Notes under the pieces: generated by a model | What the model was told of the DNA's origin: nothing | The model's input: only the letters and a program-made list of their open reading frames with translations | The model's database searches: none | Position numbers and translations under genes: made by a program | Origin: Peromyscus leucopus | Lineage: Eukaryota; Chordata; Mammalia; Rodentia; Cricetidae | DNA: 64,000 nucleotides | Assembly: GCF_004664715.2 (NCBI RefSeq) | Contig: NC_051063.1 | Location: 115,988,829-116,052,828, forward strand | Direction: 5' to 3' | Part shown: piece by piece, positions 54,014-64,000 of the stretch | Layout: every line of letters starts with the position of its first letter | Numbering within the stretch: the first letter of the stretch is position 1

Positions 54014-57000
54014 CTAGAATCCACTTATGAGTGAGTACATACCATGACTGTCTTTCTGGGTTTGGGTTACCTCACTCAGGATGATTTTTTTCTAGTTCCA
54101 TCCATTTGCCTGCAAATTTCATGCTTTCATTGTTTTTCTCTGCTGAGTAGTACTCCATTGTGTATATGTACCATATTTTTCCCATCCATTCTTCTGTTGA
54201 TGGGCATCTAGGTTGTTTCCAGGTTCTGGCTATTACAAATAGTGCTGCTATGAACATAGCTGAGCATGTATCTTTATGGTATGAATCAGCATTCCTTGGG
54301 TATATGCCCAAGAGTGGGATAGCTGGGTCTTGAGGTAGTTCAATTCCTAATTTTCTGAGAAACCGCCGTACTGATTTCCACAGTGGTTGTACAAGTTTAC
54401 ATTCCCACCAACAGTGGAGGAGTGTTCCCTTTGCTCCACATCCTCTCCAACATTGGCTATCATTGGTGTTTTTGATTGTAGCCATTCTGACAGGTGTAAG
54501 GTGGTATCTCAGAGTCGTTTTGATTTGCATTTCTCTGATGATTAAGGATGTTGAGCATTTCTTTAAATGTCTTTCAGCCACTTGTAGTTCTTGTTTTGTG
54601 AATTATTTGTTTAGCTCTTTAGCCCATTTTTTAATTGGACTGTTCAGTATTTTGATGTCTAGTTTCTTGAGTTCTTTATATATTGTGGAGATCAATCCTC
54701 TGTCAGATGTGGGGTTGGTGAAGATCTTTTCCCATTCTGTTGGCTATCTTTTTGTCTTATTGACTGTGTCTTTTGCCCTGCAAAAGCTTCTCAATTTCGA
54801 GAGGTCCCATTTATTAATTGTTGTGCTCAGGGTCTGCGCTGTTGGTGTTTTATTTAGGAAATGGTCTCCTGTGCCAATGCGTTCAAGAGTGCTTCCTACT
54901 TTCTTTTCTATTAAGTTTAGTGTAACTGGATTTATGTTCAGGTTTTTGATCCACTTGGACTTGAGTTTTGTGCATGGTGACAGATATGGATCTATTTGTA
55001 ATCTTTTACATATTGACATCCAGTTATGCCAGCACCATTTGCTGAAGATACTTTCTTTTTTCTATTATATAGTTTTGGCTCCTTTGTAAAAAACCAGGTG
55101 TTCATATGTGCATGGATTAATGTCAGGGTCTTCAATTCGATTCCATTGGTCCGTATGTCGATTTTTATACCAGTACCAAGCTGTTTTTATTACTATAGAT
55201 CTATAATAGAGTTTGAGGTCAGGGATGGTGATGCCTCCAAAGGTTGCTTTATCGTATAGGATTCTTTTAGCTATCCTGGGTCTTTTGTTTTTCCATATGA
55301 AGTTGAGTATTTTTCTTTCCAAGTCTGTGAAGAATTGTGTTGGGATTTTGATGGGGATTGCATTGAATCTGTAGATTGCTTTTGTTAAGATTGCCATTTT
55401 TACTATGTTAATCCTACCTATCCATGAGCATGGGAGATCCTTCCATTTTCTGATATCTTCTTCAATTTTTTCTTTAGAGATTTAAAGTTCTTATCAAAAA
55501 GGTCCTTCACTTGTTTAGTTAGTGTTATCCCAAGGTATTTTATATTATTTGTGGCTATTGTAAAGGGTGATGTTTCTCTGACTTCTTTTTCAGCCCTTTT
55601 ATCATTTGTGTATAGGAGGGCTACTGATTTTTTGAGTTGATCTTGTATCCTGCCACTTTACTGAAGGAGTTTATCAGCTGTAGGAGTTCCCTGGTAGAGT
55701 TTTTGGGGTCACTTATGTATACTATCATATCATCTGCAAATAGTGAAAGTTTGACTTCTTCCTTGCCAATTTGTATATCTTTGATCTCCTTTTGTTGTCT
55801 TATTGCTCTAGCTAGAAGTTTTAGTACTATATTGAATAAATATGGGGAGAGTGGACAGCCTTGTCTTGTTCCTGAATTTAGTGGTATCGCTTTGAGTTTC
55901 TCTCCATTTAATTTGATGTTTGCTGTTGGCTTGCTATAAATTGCTTTTATTATGTTTAGAAATGTTCCTTGTATTCCTGATCTTCCTAAGACCTTTATCA
56001 TGAAGGGGTGTTGGATTTTGTCAAAGGCTTTTTCTGCATCTAGTGAGATGATCATGTGGTTTTTTTCCTTTCAGTTTGTTTATATGGTGTATTACATTGA
56101 CTGATTTTCGTATGTTGAACCATCCTTGCATCCCTGGGATGAATCCTACTTGGTCGTGATGGATGATTGTTTTGATGTATTCTTGGATTCGGTTTGCCAA
56201 TATTTTGTTGAGTATTTTTGCATCAATGTTCATGAGGGAGATTGGTCTGTAGTTCTCTTTCTTTGTTGCATCTTTGTGTGGTTTGGGTATCAGGGTAATT
56301 GTAGCCTCATAAAAAGAGTTTGGTAGTGTTCCTTCTGTTTCTATTGTGTGGAACACTTTGAAGAGGATTGGTATTAGTTCTTCTTTGAAAGTCTGGTAGA
56401 ATTCTGCACTGAAACCATCTGGTCCTGGGCTTTTTTTTGGTTGGGAGACTTTTGATGACTGTTTCTATTTCTCTAGGGGTTATTGGTCTATTTAAATGGT
56501 TTATCTGGTCTTGATTTAATTTTGGTATGTGGTATTTATCCAGAAAATTGTCTATTTCTTCCTGGTTTTACATTTTTGTGGAGTACAGGTTTTTGAAGTA
56601 TGATCTGATGATTCTCTGGATTCCCTCATTGTCTGTTGTTATGTCTCCCTTTTCATTTCTGATTTTGTGAATTTGGGTGCTCTCTCTTTGCCTTTTGGTT
56701 AATTTGGCTAGGGGTTTGTCTATCTTGTTCATTTTTTCAAAGAACCAACTCTTTGTTTCATTGATTTTTTGCATTCTTCTCTTGTTTTCTATTTCGTTGA
56801 TTTCAGCCCTCAATTTGATTATTTCCTGGCGTCTATTTCTCCTGGGTGAGTTTGTTTCTTTTTGTTCTAGAGCTTTCAGTTGTGCTGTTAATTCATTGGT
56901 ATGGGATTGCTCCATCTTCTTTATGTGTGCATTTAGAGCTATGAATTTTCCTCTTAGCACTGCTTTCATAGTGTCCCATAAGTTTGGGTATGTTGTACTT

Positions 57001-57850
57001 CAATTTTCATTGAATTCTAGGAACTCTTTAATTTATTTCTTTATTTCTTCCTTGACCCATTGACGTTTCAGGTGGGTATTGTTCAGTTTCCATGAGTTTG
57101 TGGGTTTTCTATAATTTTTGTTGTTGTTGAGGTCTAACTTTAAGGCATGGTGGTCTGATAAGATACAGGAGGTTATTCCATTTTTTTTGTATATGTTGAG
57201 ATTTGTTTTGTGGCCAAGCATGTGGTCAATTTTTGAGAAGGTTCCATGGGGTGCTGAGAAGAAGGTATATTCTTTTGTGTTAGGATGGAATGTTCTGTAG
57301 ATATCTATTAGGTCCATTTGAGTCATAACATCTGTTAGGTTCTTTATTTCTTTGTTAAGTTTCAGTCTGGTAGATCTGTCCTTTGGTGAGAGTGGTGTGT
57401 TAAAATCTCCCACTACTAATGTGTGGGGTTTGATGTGCATTTTAAACTTTAGTAGTGTTTCTTTTATGAATGTGGGTGCTTTTGTATTTGGAGCATAAAT
57501 GTTTAGAATCGAGACTTCATCTTGGTGGATTTTTCCTGTGATAAATATGTAATGTCCATCCTGATCTCTTTTGATTGATTTTAGTTTGAAGTCTATTTTA
57601 TTAGATATTAGGATAGCTACACCAGCTTGTTTCTTAGGTCCATTTGCTTGGAAAGCCTTTTCCCAGCCCTTTAATTGGAGGTAGTATCTGTCTTTGAAGT
57701 TAAGGTGTGTTTCTTGTATGCAGCAGATGGATGGGTCCTGTTTTCTTATCCATTCTGTTAGCCTGTGTCTTTTTATAGGTGAGTTGAGACCATTGATATT
57801 GATGGATATTAATGACAAGTGATTGTTAATTCCTGTTATTTTTTGTGGTT
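54014..57850 (-). pseudogene. L1 ORF2 (endonuclease/reverse transcriptase), broken
   Basis: ORF2 protein cuts target DNA and reverse transcribes L1 RNA there. Endonuclease domain: 57818-57033, with ININGLN, QETHL, the [13 protein letters not shown] block and SDHH. Polymerase: 56356-56021 ([36 protein letters not shown]) and 56055-55621 ([29 protein letters not shown], catalytic FADD). Cys-rich end: within 54581-54072 (CWRGCG ... LLHCWWEC). Defects: in-frame stops at about 57033 and 56568, frameshifts between 56568 and 56356, near 56055-56021 and between 55621 and 55397, and further stops near 55065 and 54744. Each domain is otherwise well kept, so decay is recent. Confidence 0.92.
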
Positions 57851-57889
57851 GTGTTGTGTTGTCCTTCTGTGGTGTATGTTGGTGTGGGA

Positions 57890-59079
57890 TTATCTATTGC
57901 TTGATTTTTCATGGATGTGTTTAGCTTCTTTGGGTTGGATTTTCCCTTCTAGTGCTTTCTGTAGGGCTCGGTTTGTGGACAGGTATTGATTAAATCTGGT
58001 TTTATCCTGGAATATTTTGTTTACTCTGCCTATGGTGATTGAGAGTTTTGCTGGGTATAATAGTCTGGGTTGGCATCCGTGGTCTCTTAGTGTCTGCATG
58101 AGATTTGTCCATGATCTTCTAGCTTTCATAGTCTCTATTGAGTAGTCTGGTGTTATTCTGATGGATTTGCCTTGATATGTTACTTGGTCTTTTTCCTTTG
58201 TGGCTCTTAATATTTTTCTTTGTTCTGTGTGTTTAGTGTTTTGATTATTATGTGGCGAGGGGACTGTTTTTTTTTTGGATCCAGCCTATTTGGTGTTCTG
58301 TAAGCTTCTTGTATCTTCATAGGTATTTCTTTCTTTAGGTTAGGAAAGTTTTCTTCTATGATTTTGTTGAATATATTTTCTGTGCCTTTGAGTTGGTATT
58401 CTTCTCCTTCTTCTATCCCTATTATTCTTAGGTTTGGTCTTTTCATGGTGTCCCAAATTTCCTGGACGTTTTGTGTTACGACTTTTTTGTCTTTAGTATT
58501 TTCTTTGACTGACGAATCTATTTTCTCTATTGTGTCTTCAGTGTCAGAGATTCTCTGTTCCATCTCTTGCAATCGGCTGGTTATGCTTGTTTCTGTAGTT
58601 CCTGTTTGTTTAGTCAGGGTTTCTATTTCCAGCATTCCCTCAGCATGTGTTTTCTTTATTGTCTCAAATTCATTTTTCAGATCTTGGAATGTTTCTTTCA
58701 TCTGTTTAATTGTTTATTCTTGGCTTTCTTTGATTTCTTCCCATTTTTTGTTCGTTTTTTCTTCCATTTCTTTAAGGGAGTTTTTTATTTCCTCTTTAAT
58801 GGAGTTTTTCATTTCCTCTTTAAGGGAAGTTTTTATTTCCTCTTTAAGGGAGTTTTTCATTTCCTCTTTAAGGAAAGTTTTTATTTCCTCTTTGGGGGAA
58901 TGTTTTATTTCTTCTTTAAGGGCCTCTATCATCTTCTTAAAGTCTTTTTTAGGGTTGATCTCTTCTGTTTCTTCTGTCTTGGTATGTTCAGGTCTTGCAG
59001 GTGTAGAATCACTAAGTTCTGATGTTGCCATATAGGTCTTTATATTGTTGCCTGTATTTTTGCACTGGCGTCTACTCAT
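57890..59079 (-). pseudogene. L1 ORF1 (RNA-binding coat protein), broken
   Basis: ORF1 protein trimerises by a coiled coil and coats L1 RNA. Start ATG at 59079. Residues 1-121 (59079-58717) are a charged N-terminus with six 8-residue units. A single TAA at about 58714-58716 stops the frame; it reopens in the same frame at 58701 and runs through the rest of the coiled coil and the RNA-recognition domain (KRPNLRIIGIEEGEE) to about 58207. One base lost in an A-run near 58210 then shifts the frame; the C-terminal domain (RLLYPAKLSITI, FNQYLSTNRALQKALEGK) is read in another frame at 58129-57890. Length, about 395 codons, is normal to slightly long for a rodent ORF1. Confidence 0.92.
58777..58920 (-). 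repeat. Six 24-bp tandem units in the ORF1 coiled coil
   Basis: Units start at 58777, 58801, 58825, 58849, 58873 and 58897, each close to GGAGTTTTTCATTTCCTCTT plus TAAG on the plus strand. Each encodes 8 residues of the type SLKEEMKN / SLKEEIKT. Units 2 to 5 are the most alike, the outer ones less so. Confidence 0.95.
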
Positions 59080-59743
59080 CTCTTCTTCTGTGAGGTGCAG
59101 GTGGTGTCTGTGTCTGAGAGTGCCTCTCTTGTTCTAATTTTTAGTCCTGGTTTAGTAGAAGTTCTTGATTAAATTGGTGCTTTTGGGCTATTTTTTTTCA
59201 GGGGCAGCTGATCTCAGTCGGAGAAGTATATACTTATGATTCTGGTGATCTGGTTTGGTGGCTGGGCAGCGCCTTCTTCTGTGTTCCCAGGTCACGATTT
59301 GTTCATTCGTCAACTCCTCAGCTGATCTTGTTTCTTCAGACTTCCAACTGTAGGCATCTGAATCCTCTCCCAGATGGGTTTCAGCTGAGCGGGGTAGTCT
59401 CACCAACACCTCCAAGTTGTTGGGTTTTGCAGGATCAGCAGCTGGGTCCTGGGTTGTCCTCAGATGGAGTGTTCAGATTCGTTCTGGTTCTGTCCCACGG
59501 AGATAGCTTCCTCCCCGGGTGTTGGGGTTAGAGGCATCCCTGTTCCACGCTGCGTCTGCTTGTCTCCATCGCTGGGCCTGTCTACCTCTGCGGTCCACAG
59601 CCAGGCCTGTATGTCTCTGCTGGCTGCCGCTGCGGGCCTACCTACCTCTGCTTGTCACTACCACTGGGCCTGTCTACCTCTGTGGGCTACCGCTGGGCCT
59701 GTATGTTTTTGCTGGCTGCCGCCAGGCCTGAATGTCCCTGTAT
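59080..59743 (-). promoter_or_regulatory. 5' UTR of the young L1 (promoter region)
   Basis: In rodent L1s this region carries the internal pol II promoter, often as tandem monomers. Here its outer part has a 92-bp tandem unit: CTGGGCCTGTCTACCTCTG at 59572 and 59664, and GCTGGCTGCCGC at 59619 and 59711. The outer unit is incomplete. An inner block (59309-59385) resembles an LTR family of this window. Frames at 59188-59763 are within it and are not genes. Confidence 0.75.
59572..59743 (-). repeat. 92-bp monomer-like tandem repeat of the L1 5' UTR
   Basis: Two units, 59572-59663 and 59664-59743, the second truncated at the element's 5' end. GC-rich. Compatible with the monomer arrays of active rodent L1 promoters, although the unit is shorter than the roughly 200-bp monomers of house mouse. 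Confidence 0.75.
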
Positions 59744-59757
59744 ACATGTTCATTTTT
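59744..59757. other. Target duplication, right, of young L1
   Basis: ACATGTTCATTTTT; partner of 53445-53458. Confidence 0.9.
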
Positions 59758-59867
59758 AATTAGCAGCTTATTTGGGTCTGGCTTATAATGAAGCATCTAA
59801 GTTATTGCTGTTTATTATAGCTATGACATGAGTTCATTGTTATGTCCTCAGGGAAGTTTAGGTCATT

Positions 59868-60010
59868 CTTTTTTGTTTGTTTGTTTTGTTTTATTTATTT
59901 AAAAAGTTATTTTTTTATTTTACATACCAACCACAGTTTCTTCTCCTGTCCCTCCTCCCTCTCCCTGCCCCCTCCTATCCCTCCCCTCCCCCACCCCCTA
60001 TCTACTGTGG
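59868..60010 (-). mobile_element. Short L1 3' end fragment
   Basis: (TTTG)n/T-rich start, ATTTTACATACCAACCACAG, then a C-rich tract: the last about 140 bp of an L1 of the same subtype as 40715-41148, severely 5'-truncated. Confidence 0.8.
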
Positions 60011-60233
60011 TCATTCTGATGCTTCTGCATTTTGCCAGAGGTCACACTGTGAGCCTGGAGGTTTCTAATAACCATTCAAATAACTTGACATGCTATTCAC
60101 TATAGACAGGGTTCAGTTTAGGAATTATCTTCTCAACTTTCCCAACTCTGACTTTAAGCAAACATCTTCATTTCTTCATTTTTTAGTACATGAATAGCTG
60201 TTATTCTAACTAAAAAATAAACCAATGCCCCAA
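60011..60233. other. Unassigned
   Basis: Short stretch without a recognised element. Confidence 0.4.
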
Positions 60234-60502
60234 TGTAACAATCAATCCATGTGAGTCTATTAAATATGTAACAGAATTTATTGAACTATAAATTGAGGAA
60301 ATACACTCACGATTACACAATGGAGTAGAAAGCAGAATTTGTCCTCTGATTTGACCTAGAGTGAATCTACCTCACAGGCAGGAGCAGGGAGAAGGGGCAT
60401 GTGACCCTTCTCCAACTCCTTATAAGAGGTCACAACAGCAGGAAGCACCATCTCCTTTGGGCCTTATAGCCCAGAGTCATGGGCGGAGCAAATACCACTA
60501 CA
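60234..60502 (-). repeat. LTR-like dispersed repeat, copy 2
   Basis: TGTAACAATCAATCC ... CCACTACA on the plus strand, so TG/CA-ended in reverse as well. It matches copy 1 at 45745-45973. A CTTATAAG word at about 60419 (TATA-like, reverse sense) and an AATAAATTCTG word near 60281 fit an LTR. CCCCAA before and CCTGAA after agree at 4 of 6, so a target duplication is only possible. Confidence 0.6.
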
Positions 60503-61699
60503 CCTGAAACCCCATTTTTGGAAAATACAGCAATATCTGTGGAGGGGACAATTTTATTTTCCTTTGTTGACTTTGCTCCAGGCATCCATCACCAAAGATT
60601 ATCTCTCTTTTAAGCTCAGGTAAAAACTAGCCCCAAGATTACTTTATCTCATTTTAATAGGTTCTAAATGTATAAGAAAATTCAAGGATTTGGAAGAAGT
60701 GAAAACAATTCTAATTCCTGTGTCTGCAGACATTTCTGTGAGTTTCATCAGGATAACACCTTTCAAACATCTCTATTCACATGAGTCAAAATAATGTGAA
60801 AGTTGTTTGGGGGTTCTTTGTATTTTGGACTCTAGATTTTTCAGCCAAGAAAGGCACAGTTCTGAGTTTCCAATCACAGGCTGTATGCTGGGCACAGATG
60901 TAGCTTTTAGTCTTTGGGGTCCACGCATATCACAAACCTTCTATTCAACACTTCTGCAAAACAAACTTCTTCCCTCTTGTGCAAAATGCTGAAAATTGAA
61001 TCCTTGTGTCAGTAATTTCATGTTGCTAGGAAACATTTCTTGTTTTGCCACTATGAAGATTGGTCTTGCAATGTATTAACCACTTACAAATTAGAGAGAT
61101 AAAGCTGTTCATGGCTGCTAAATTGCCCATTGAAGACAGAAACTATAATATTGATTCTCTTTTATTTTTTTTAATCATGAATATCAGCAAATCTTACGGC
61201 AAACATTAAAAAAAAATCCTCTGAAAGTGAGTGGTTTTATTTTATCACAAGAAATGTCTGCTTTTTCAAAGGCCTTGTCCTTCCTATGACATGCAGTTAA
61301 ATAATTATTTTTTCACTTTAGAGTACCTTATAAGAATGAGGAAGCTGAAGGAGTAAAACAGTATATTTCTGTGAGGTACTTGATTCTAGAAAAATGTAGA
61401 AGGCACTTCATATTTTTCAGTCCATAACAGAAATAATCATCTGCATAAATTTATTTCCAGTGGTATTTCAACACAAGATGAGGAGGAAGACTCCCAAGCT
61501 ATACTCAGGTCCATGTTCTAACTGAAAAAGTTAATGTAATATTTTGATGAGAATTATGTCAGTCTCAGGAGAGCAGCAGGTTGTTATGTTGAAGGCTGAG
61601 ATTATTGTTCTGTTTTTCAAGAGGTAATCAATATAGAGTGAGAGAGGAACCCTTCGGTCATTCTCTCATGCCCCAAACCGAAGTTATAGGAGTGTGTGC

Positions 61700-61700
<1 letters not shown>
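60503..61700. other. Unassigned, AT-rich
   Basis: No recognised repeat or gene. The 61-codon frame at 60807-60992 has no domain. Confidence 0.4.
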
Positions 61701-61755
<55 letters not shown>

Positions 61756-61811
61756 CACATATATATATGTACATGCATGTGCACGCATATGAGAGAGAGA
61801 GAGGGAGAGAC

Positions 61812-61880
<69 letters not shown>
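61701..61880. repeat. Compound (TG)n(TA)n(GA)n microsatellite
   Basis: (TG) about 61701-61746, (TA/CATA) to about 61790, then (GA) to 61878 with a few GGGA/CAGA interruptions. All three overlapping open frames here are artefacts. Confidence 0.95.
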
Positions 61881-62029
61881 ATGATCCTTAAGGTTTAAGG
61901 TTCTGGTTATTCTTGAACTCTAGATAAGACATAGGACTGTTTTACTCTAAGCACCTAAGGAGCTAGTTAATCACAAAGATTGATATACCTACCTCATCTC
62001 TGGTCTAGGATGTGATAATCTATGCATTT

Positions 62030-62340
62030 TTGTTTTGGTTTGAGTATGTGCATGTGTTCATTTGTGTGTGTTGATACATGTACATGCAAGTGCATGTAGA
62101 GGCCAGAGGACAGTCTCGAGTGTCATGGTCTAGGTGTGACAAGGCTGTTTTGTGAAACAGGGTCTCTCACTGGAGTGGAACTCACTAATGTGGCTATACT
62201 GGCTAACCTAGTGAGTCCCTGGGATCTGCTTGTCTATACACCTCCCTTGTTGGAATTACAAGGGGATGCAAAAACACTTATCAAATGTAGGCTTTGGGTA
62301 TTGAACTCTGGTCCTCATGCTTGATGGCAAGACTTTTTTT
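62030..62340 (-). mobile_element. Rodent SINE composite (B1/B3-like), old
   Basis: GTGCATGTAGAGGCCAGAGG, then the B1-like middle GAAACAGGGTCTCTCACTGG, GGAACTCACTAATGTGGCT, and a B3-like end TTGAACTCTGGTCCTCATGC. The order is that of a common old rodent repeat, whose name I do not recall with certainty. Confidence 0.6.
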
Positions 62341-63432
62341 GACATTAACAGCCTTCACATTTCAAGAATCCAAATTTTTAATAAGAAAATTTCAGAAATG
62401 ACTGTGCTAGTATACTAATACTAACAGAGTGCACCCTTTATGCACTATTTAAGCATTAGATTATTATATTTGGTCAGTTTTAAGTCTCTTCACAAGCAGT
62501 ATTGTTTACCTCCTTTATAAGGTAAGCAGTATTGATACATCTATACGCCAGATATGAAGGGTGAGTTAGGAAGAGAAAGTAATGACTGTCACCTAATTGG
62601 TTTTTTCCCCACCTGCTCAAATAGGGAGCTTACATATCACCACAAAAGCTAGAAGTTCCAGCAAATGCTCTAAACTTGGTTGACTGTGGGAGCAGGGCTA
62701 TGACTAAGCCTAGAACCTCCAAGGTATATTCTCTGCTACTGAACTATATTTCCTCAATTCCTGTAAATATGAAAATTTCTCTGGAAATTTAAAAGGTTTC
62801 ACTTAAAAATTTCAACTAGTAATAGCTGAGTGAACTACAAAAAGCATATGAAAGACTTAAATAATTCATTTCCTAATTTTAATATTGTTTCAAAGTGTTT
62901 ACTACATAGTTCTTTACTTTAGTCTGAAGAAACCTAGGAAATCAATGGAAATAACTCCTTAGTGTTACAGTATGAGAGGTTAAAAATACTTTAGAATTAA
63001 AGGTAGATGAAATATATAAATTGTTTAAGCCTTCTCATCTGCAAAATCAACACGGATAAAAATGAAGTTAATTCAATATCGTCTTATGAAATAGCTTAAT
63101 TTTCACTTTTCTTTTTTTCTTTCCAATAAAAATTCTTATATTAAGAAGATCTCTCCTTTCCTTCCAATGACCTTCTTTCTAGTTTTCTCTCTCTTACATC
63201 CCCCCCCCACTATTGCTCACATCCATATACAGATTGACAAATGTGTATGCAGATGTCATAATGAAACACAATACATTGTATGCTAACTTAAACAGTTAAT
63301 CAAAATGAAAAACTAAAAGCTTACTTTTTAAATATTGTTTGCACATATAAGTGTATGCAATTTTACCTTTCTGAATCTGGCTTATTTTGCTAAACATAAT
63401 GATCTCCTGTTGCATCCATTTTCTTGCATTTG
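62341..63432. other. Unassigned; possible MIR relic
   Basis: 62500-62600 (TTTACCTCCTTTATAAGGTA, GGGTGAGTTAGGAAGAG) weakly resembles a reversed MIR. Nothing else recognised. Confidence 0.35.
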
Positions 63433-63565
63433 ACATTTTTTTTATAATTAACTTAATTTTGCATATCAGCCACAGATTTCCCCTGCCTCCCTCCTCCCAC
63501 CCCAAGCCCTCCTCCCCAATACACCCCCCCTACCCCCACCTCCTCCAAGGCAATGTTTCCCCTTC
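63433..63565 (-). mobile_element. 5'-truncated L1, 3' end only
   Basis: T-rich tail side, TTTTGCATATCAGCCACAGA, C-rich tract, CCCACCTCCTCCAAGGCAA. Same 3' end subtype as 53459 and 41149; about 130 bp remain. The frames 63387-63623 and 63296-63505 are within it. Confidence 0.85.
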
Positions 63566-64000
63566 ACTTTTCGAGGCTGGCAAATGTCTCACTTGGGTTC
63601 ACCTGGAAGCTGATTTAACCTGAAAATTTCTGATATATCATTTCCACTGTGAATCTTACTAAGCAATGGTGAGTTGAGATAGAGAAAACATCCCTTTAAT
63701 ACTGCATTTTTTGAGGCTAGCTTGCTTTTAAGGGCACCTCTAAGGTTCTTTGTAATTTCAACTCTGGAGACATTCCAGCAGTGTTTTATAATGGCTGTGA
63801 TAATGACAGTGTTGCATCTCATTTCAGAGAAGAGGAAATCATTATAAAATAATTGATCATCTCAAATGAAGTCAAGATGAAATGATTAGCTATTAATCAA
63901 GAACCTTAGTGATTGCATGGGCTCAAAGCAACAGCGTGATTGCAACAGCCATTTGAAGCTGTGCAAACTGACTCTAGGAAAATCAGAGCATTGTGGATAG
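63566..64000. other. Unassigned unique-looking sequence to the window end
   Basis: No repeat recognised. 63840-63960 is rich in ATTA/TAAT words (GAAATGATTAGCTATTAATC) and looks single-copy. Confidence 0.4.

Larger units (their letters stand above)
53459..59743 (-). mobile_element. Full-length LINE-1, youngest in the window, not intact
   Basis: 6.29 kb between perfect 14-bp target duplications. Minus-strand order: 5' UTR 59743-59080, ORF1 59079-57890, ORF2 about 57850-54014, 3' UTR 54013-53540, A-rich tail 53530-53459. Both ORFs hold stops and frameshifts, so it cannot move on its own. Sequence is otherwise close to the other rodent L1 proteins I know, hence a fairly recent insertion. Confidence 0.95.

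Noticed and set aside
57033..57818. 261-codon frame with endonuclease motifs as a possible host gene
   Set aside because: It is the N-terminal domain of L1 ORF2 within a bounded full-length L1.
58358..59035. 225-codon plus-strand frame, hydrophobic, looks membrane-like
   Set aside because: Antisense shadow of L1 ORF1; the hydrophobicity comes from reading Lys/Glu codons on the wrong strand.
61605..61898. Three overlapping frames with poly-Cys/Val and Arg/Glu runs
   Set aside because: Dinucleotide repeat artefacts.
1..64000. CRISPR arrays, operons, tRNA genes, prophage or other novel defence-like systems
   Set aside because: The window is rodent intergenic DNA; direct repeats found are SINE, LINE, LTR or microsatellite, and no tRNA cloverleaf other than SINE-derived heads was seen.

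Overview
This window looks like repeat-dense, gene-poor intergenic DNA from a muroid rodent, most likely a cricetid (vole, hamster or deer-mouse group). The evidence is the repeat content: B1, B3/B2-type, B4 and ID SINEs, several generations of rodent LINE-1, and a mys-like LTR element with a Lys-tRNA-type primer site. Older eutherian repeats (MIR, an MLT1-like LTR) are also present. I found no intact cellular gene, no tRNA or rRNA gene, no CpG-island promoter and no CRISPR array. Every open frame over about 100 codons that I could assign lies in a transposon or a microsatellite. Family names come from memory of consensus features, since no database search was possible.

Layout. 1-5.4 kb: an L1 tail, then an old rodent repeat split by a complete but non-coding mys-like provirus (632-4300; 6-bp target duplication, two LTRs, primer site, polypurine tract), then an old L1 ORF2 scrap with an in-frame 108-bp tandem duplication. 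5.45-14.87 kb: one ancient full-length L1 on the minus strand, opened up by a 2.3-kb GC-rich repeat, a solo LTR and a B1 whose tail grew into a (CTTT/CTTC)n tract. 14.9-22 kb: an old L1 on the plus strand, a twin-primed (5'-inverted) L1 with a solo LTR inside it, unassigned DNA and another solo LTR. 22-31.8 kb: SINEs, MIRs, microsatellites, old L1 3' ends and two rodent medium-reiterated repeats. 31.8-35.3 kb: an unusually repeat-poor block. 35.3-45.5 kb: a B3, a small twin-primed L1, a long old L1-like repeat split by an LTR, and a nested pair of L1s, the inner one twin-primed and carrying a 220-bp copy of sequence 1.3 kb away. 45-53.4 kb: LTRs, an MLT1-like element, CA repeats and old L1. 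53.46-59.74 kb: the youngest-looking L1, full length on the minus strand with a 14-bp target duplication, but with ORF1 and ORF2 broken. 59.8-64 kb: L1 tail fragments, an LTR-like repeat, a compound TG/TA/GA tract and a SINE composite.

No gene network operates here; the content is a record of transposition. The most informative points are (i) two short templated copies of L1 sequence pasted into other L1 positions (73 bp and 220 bp), (ii) a segment of the young L1's 5' UTR that matches, in the same orientation, an LTR family present four times in the window, (iii) three twin-priming inversions with readable junctions, and (iv) six 24-bp (8-residue) units in the ORF1 coiled coil. I saw no convincing previously undescribed functional system.
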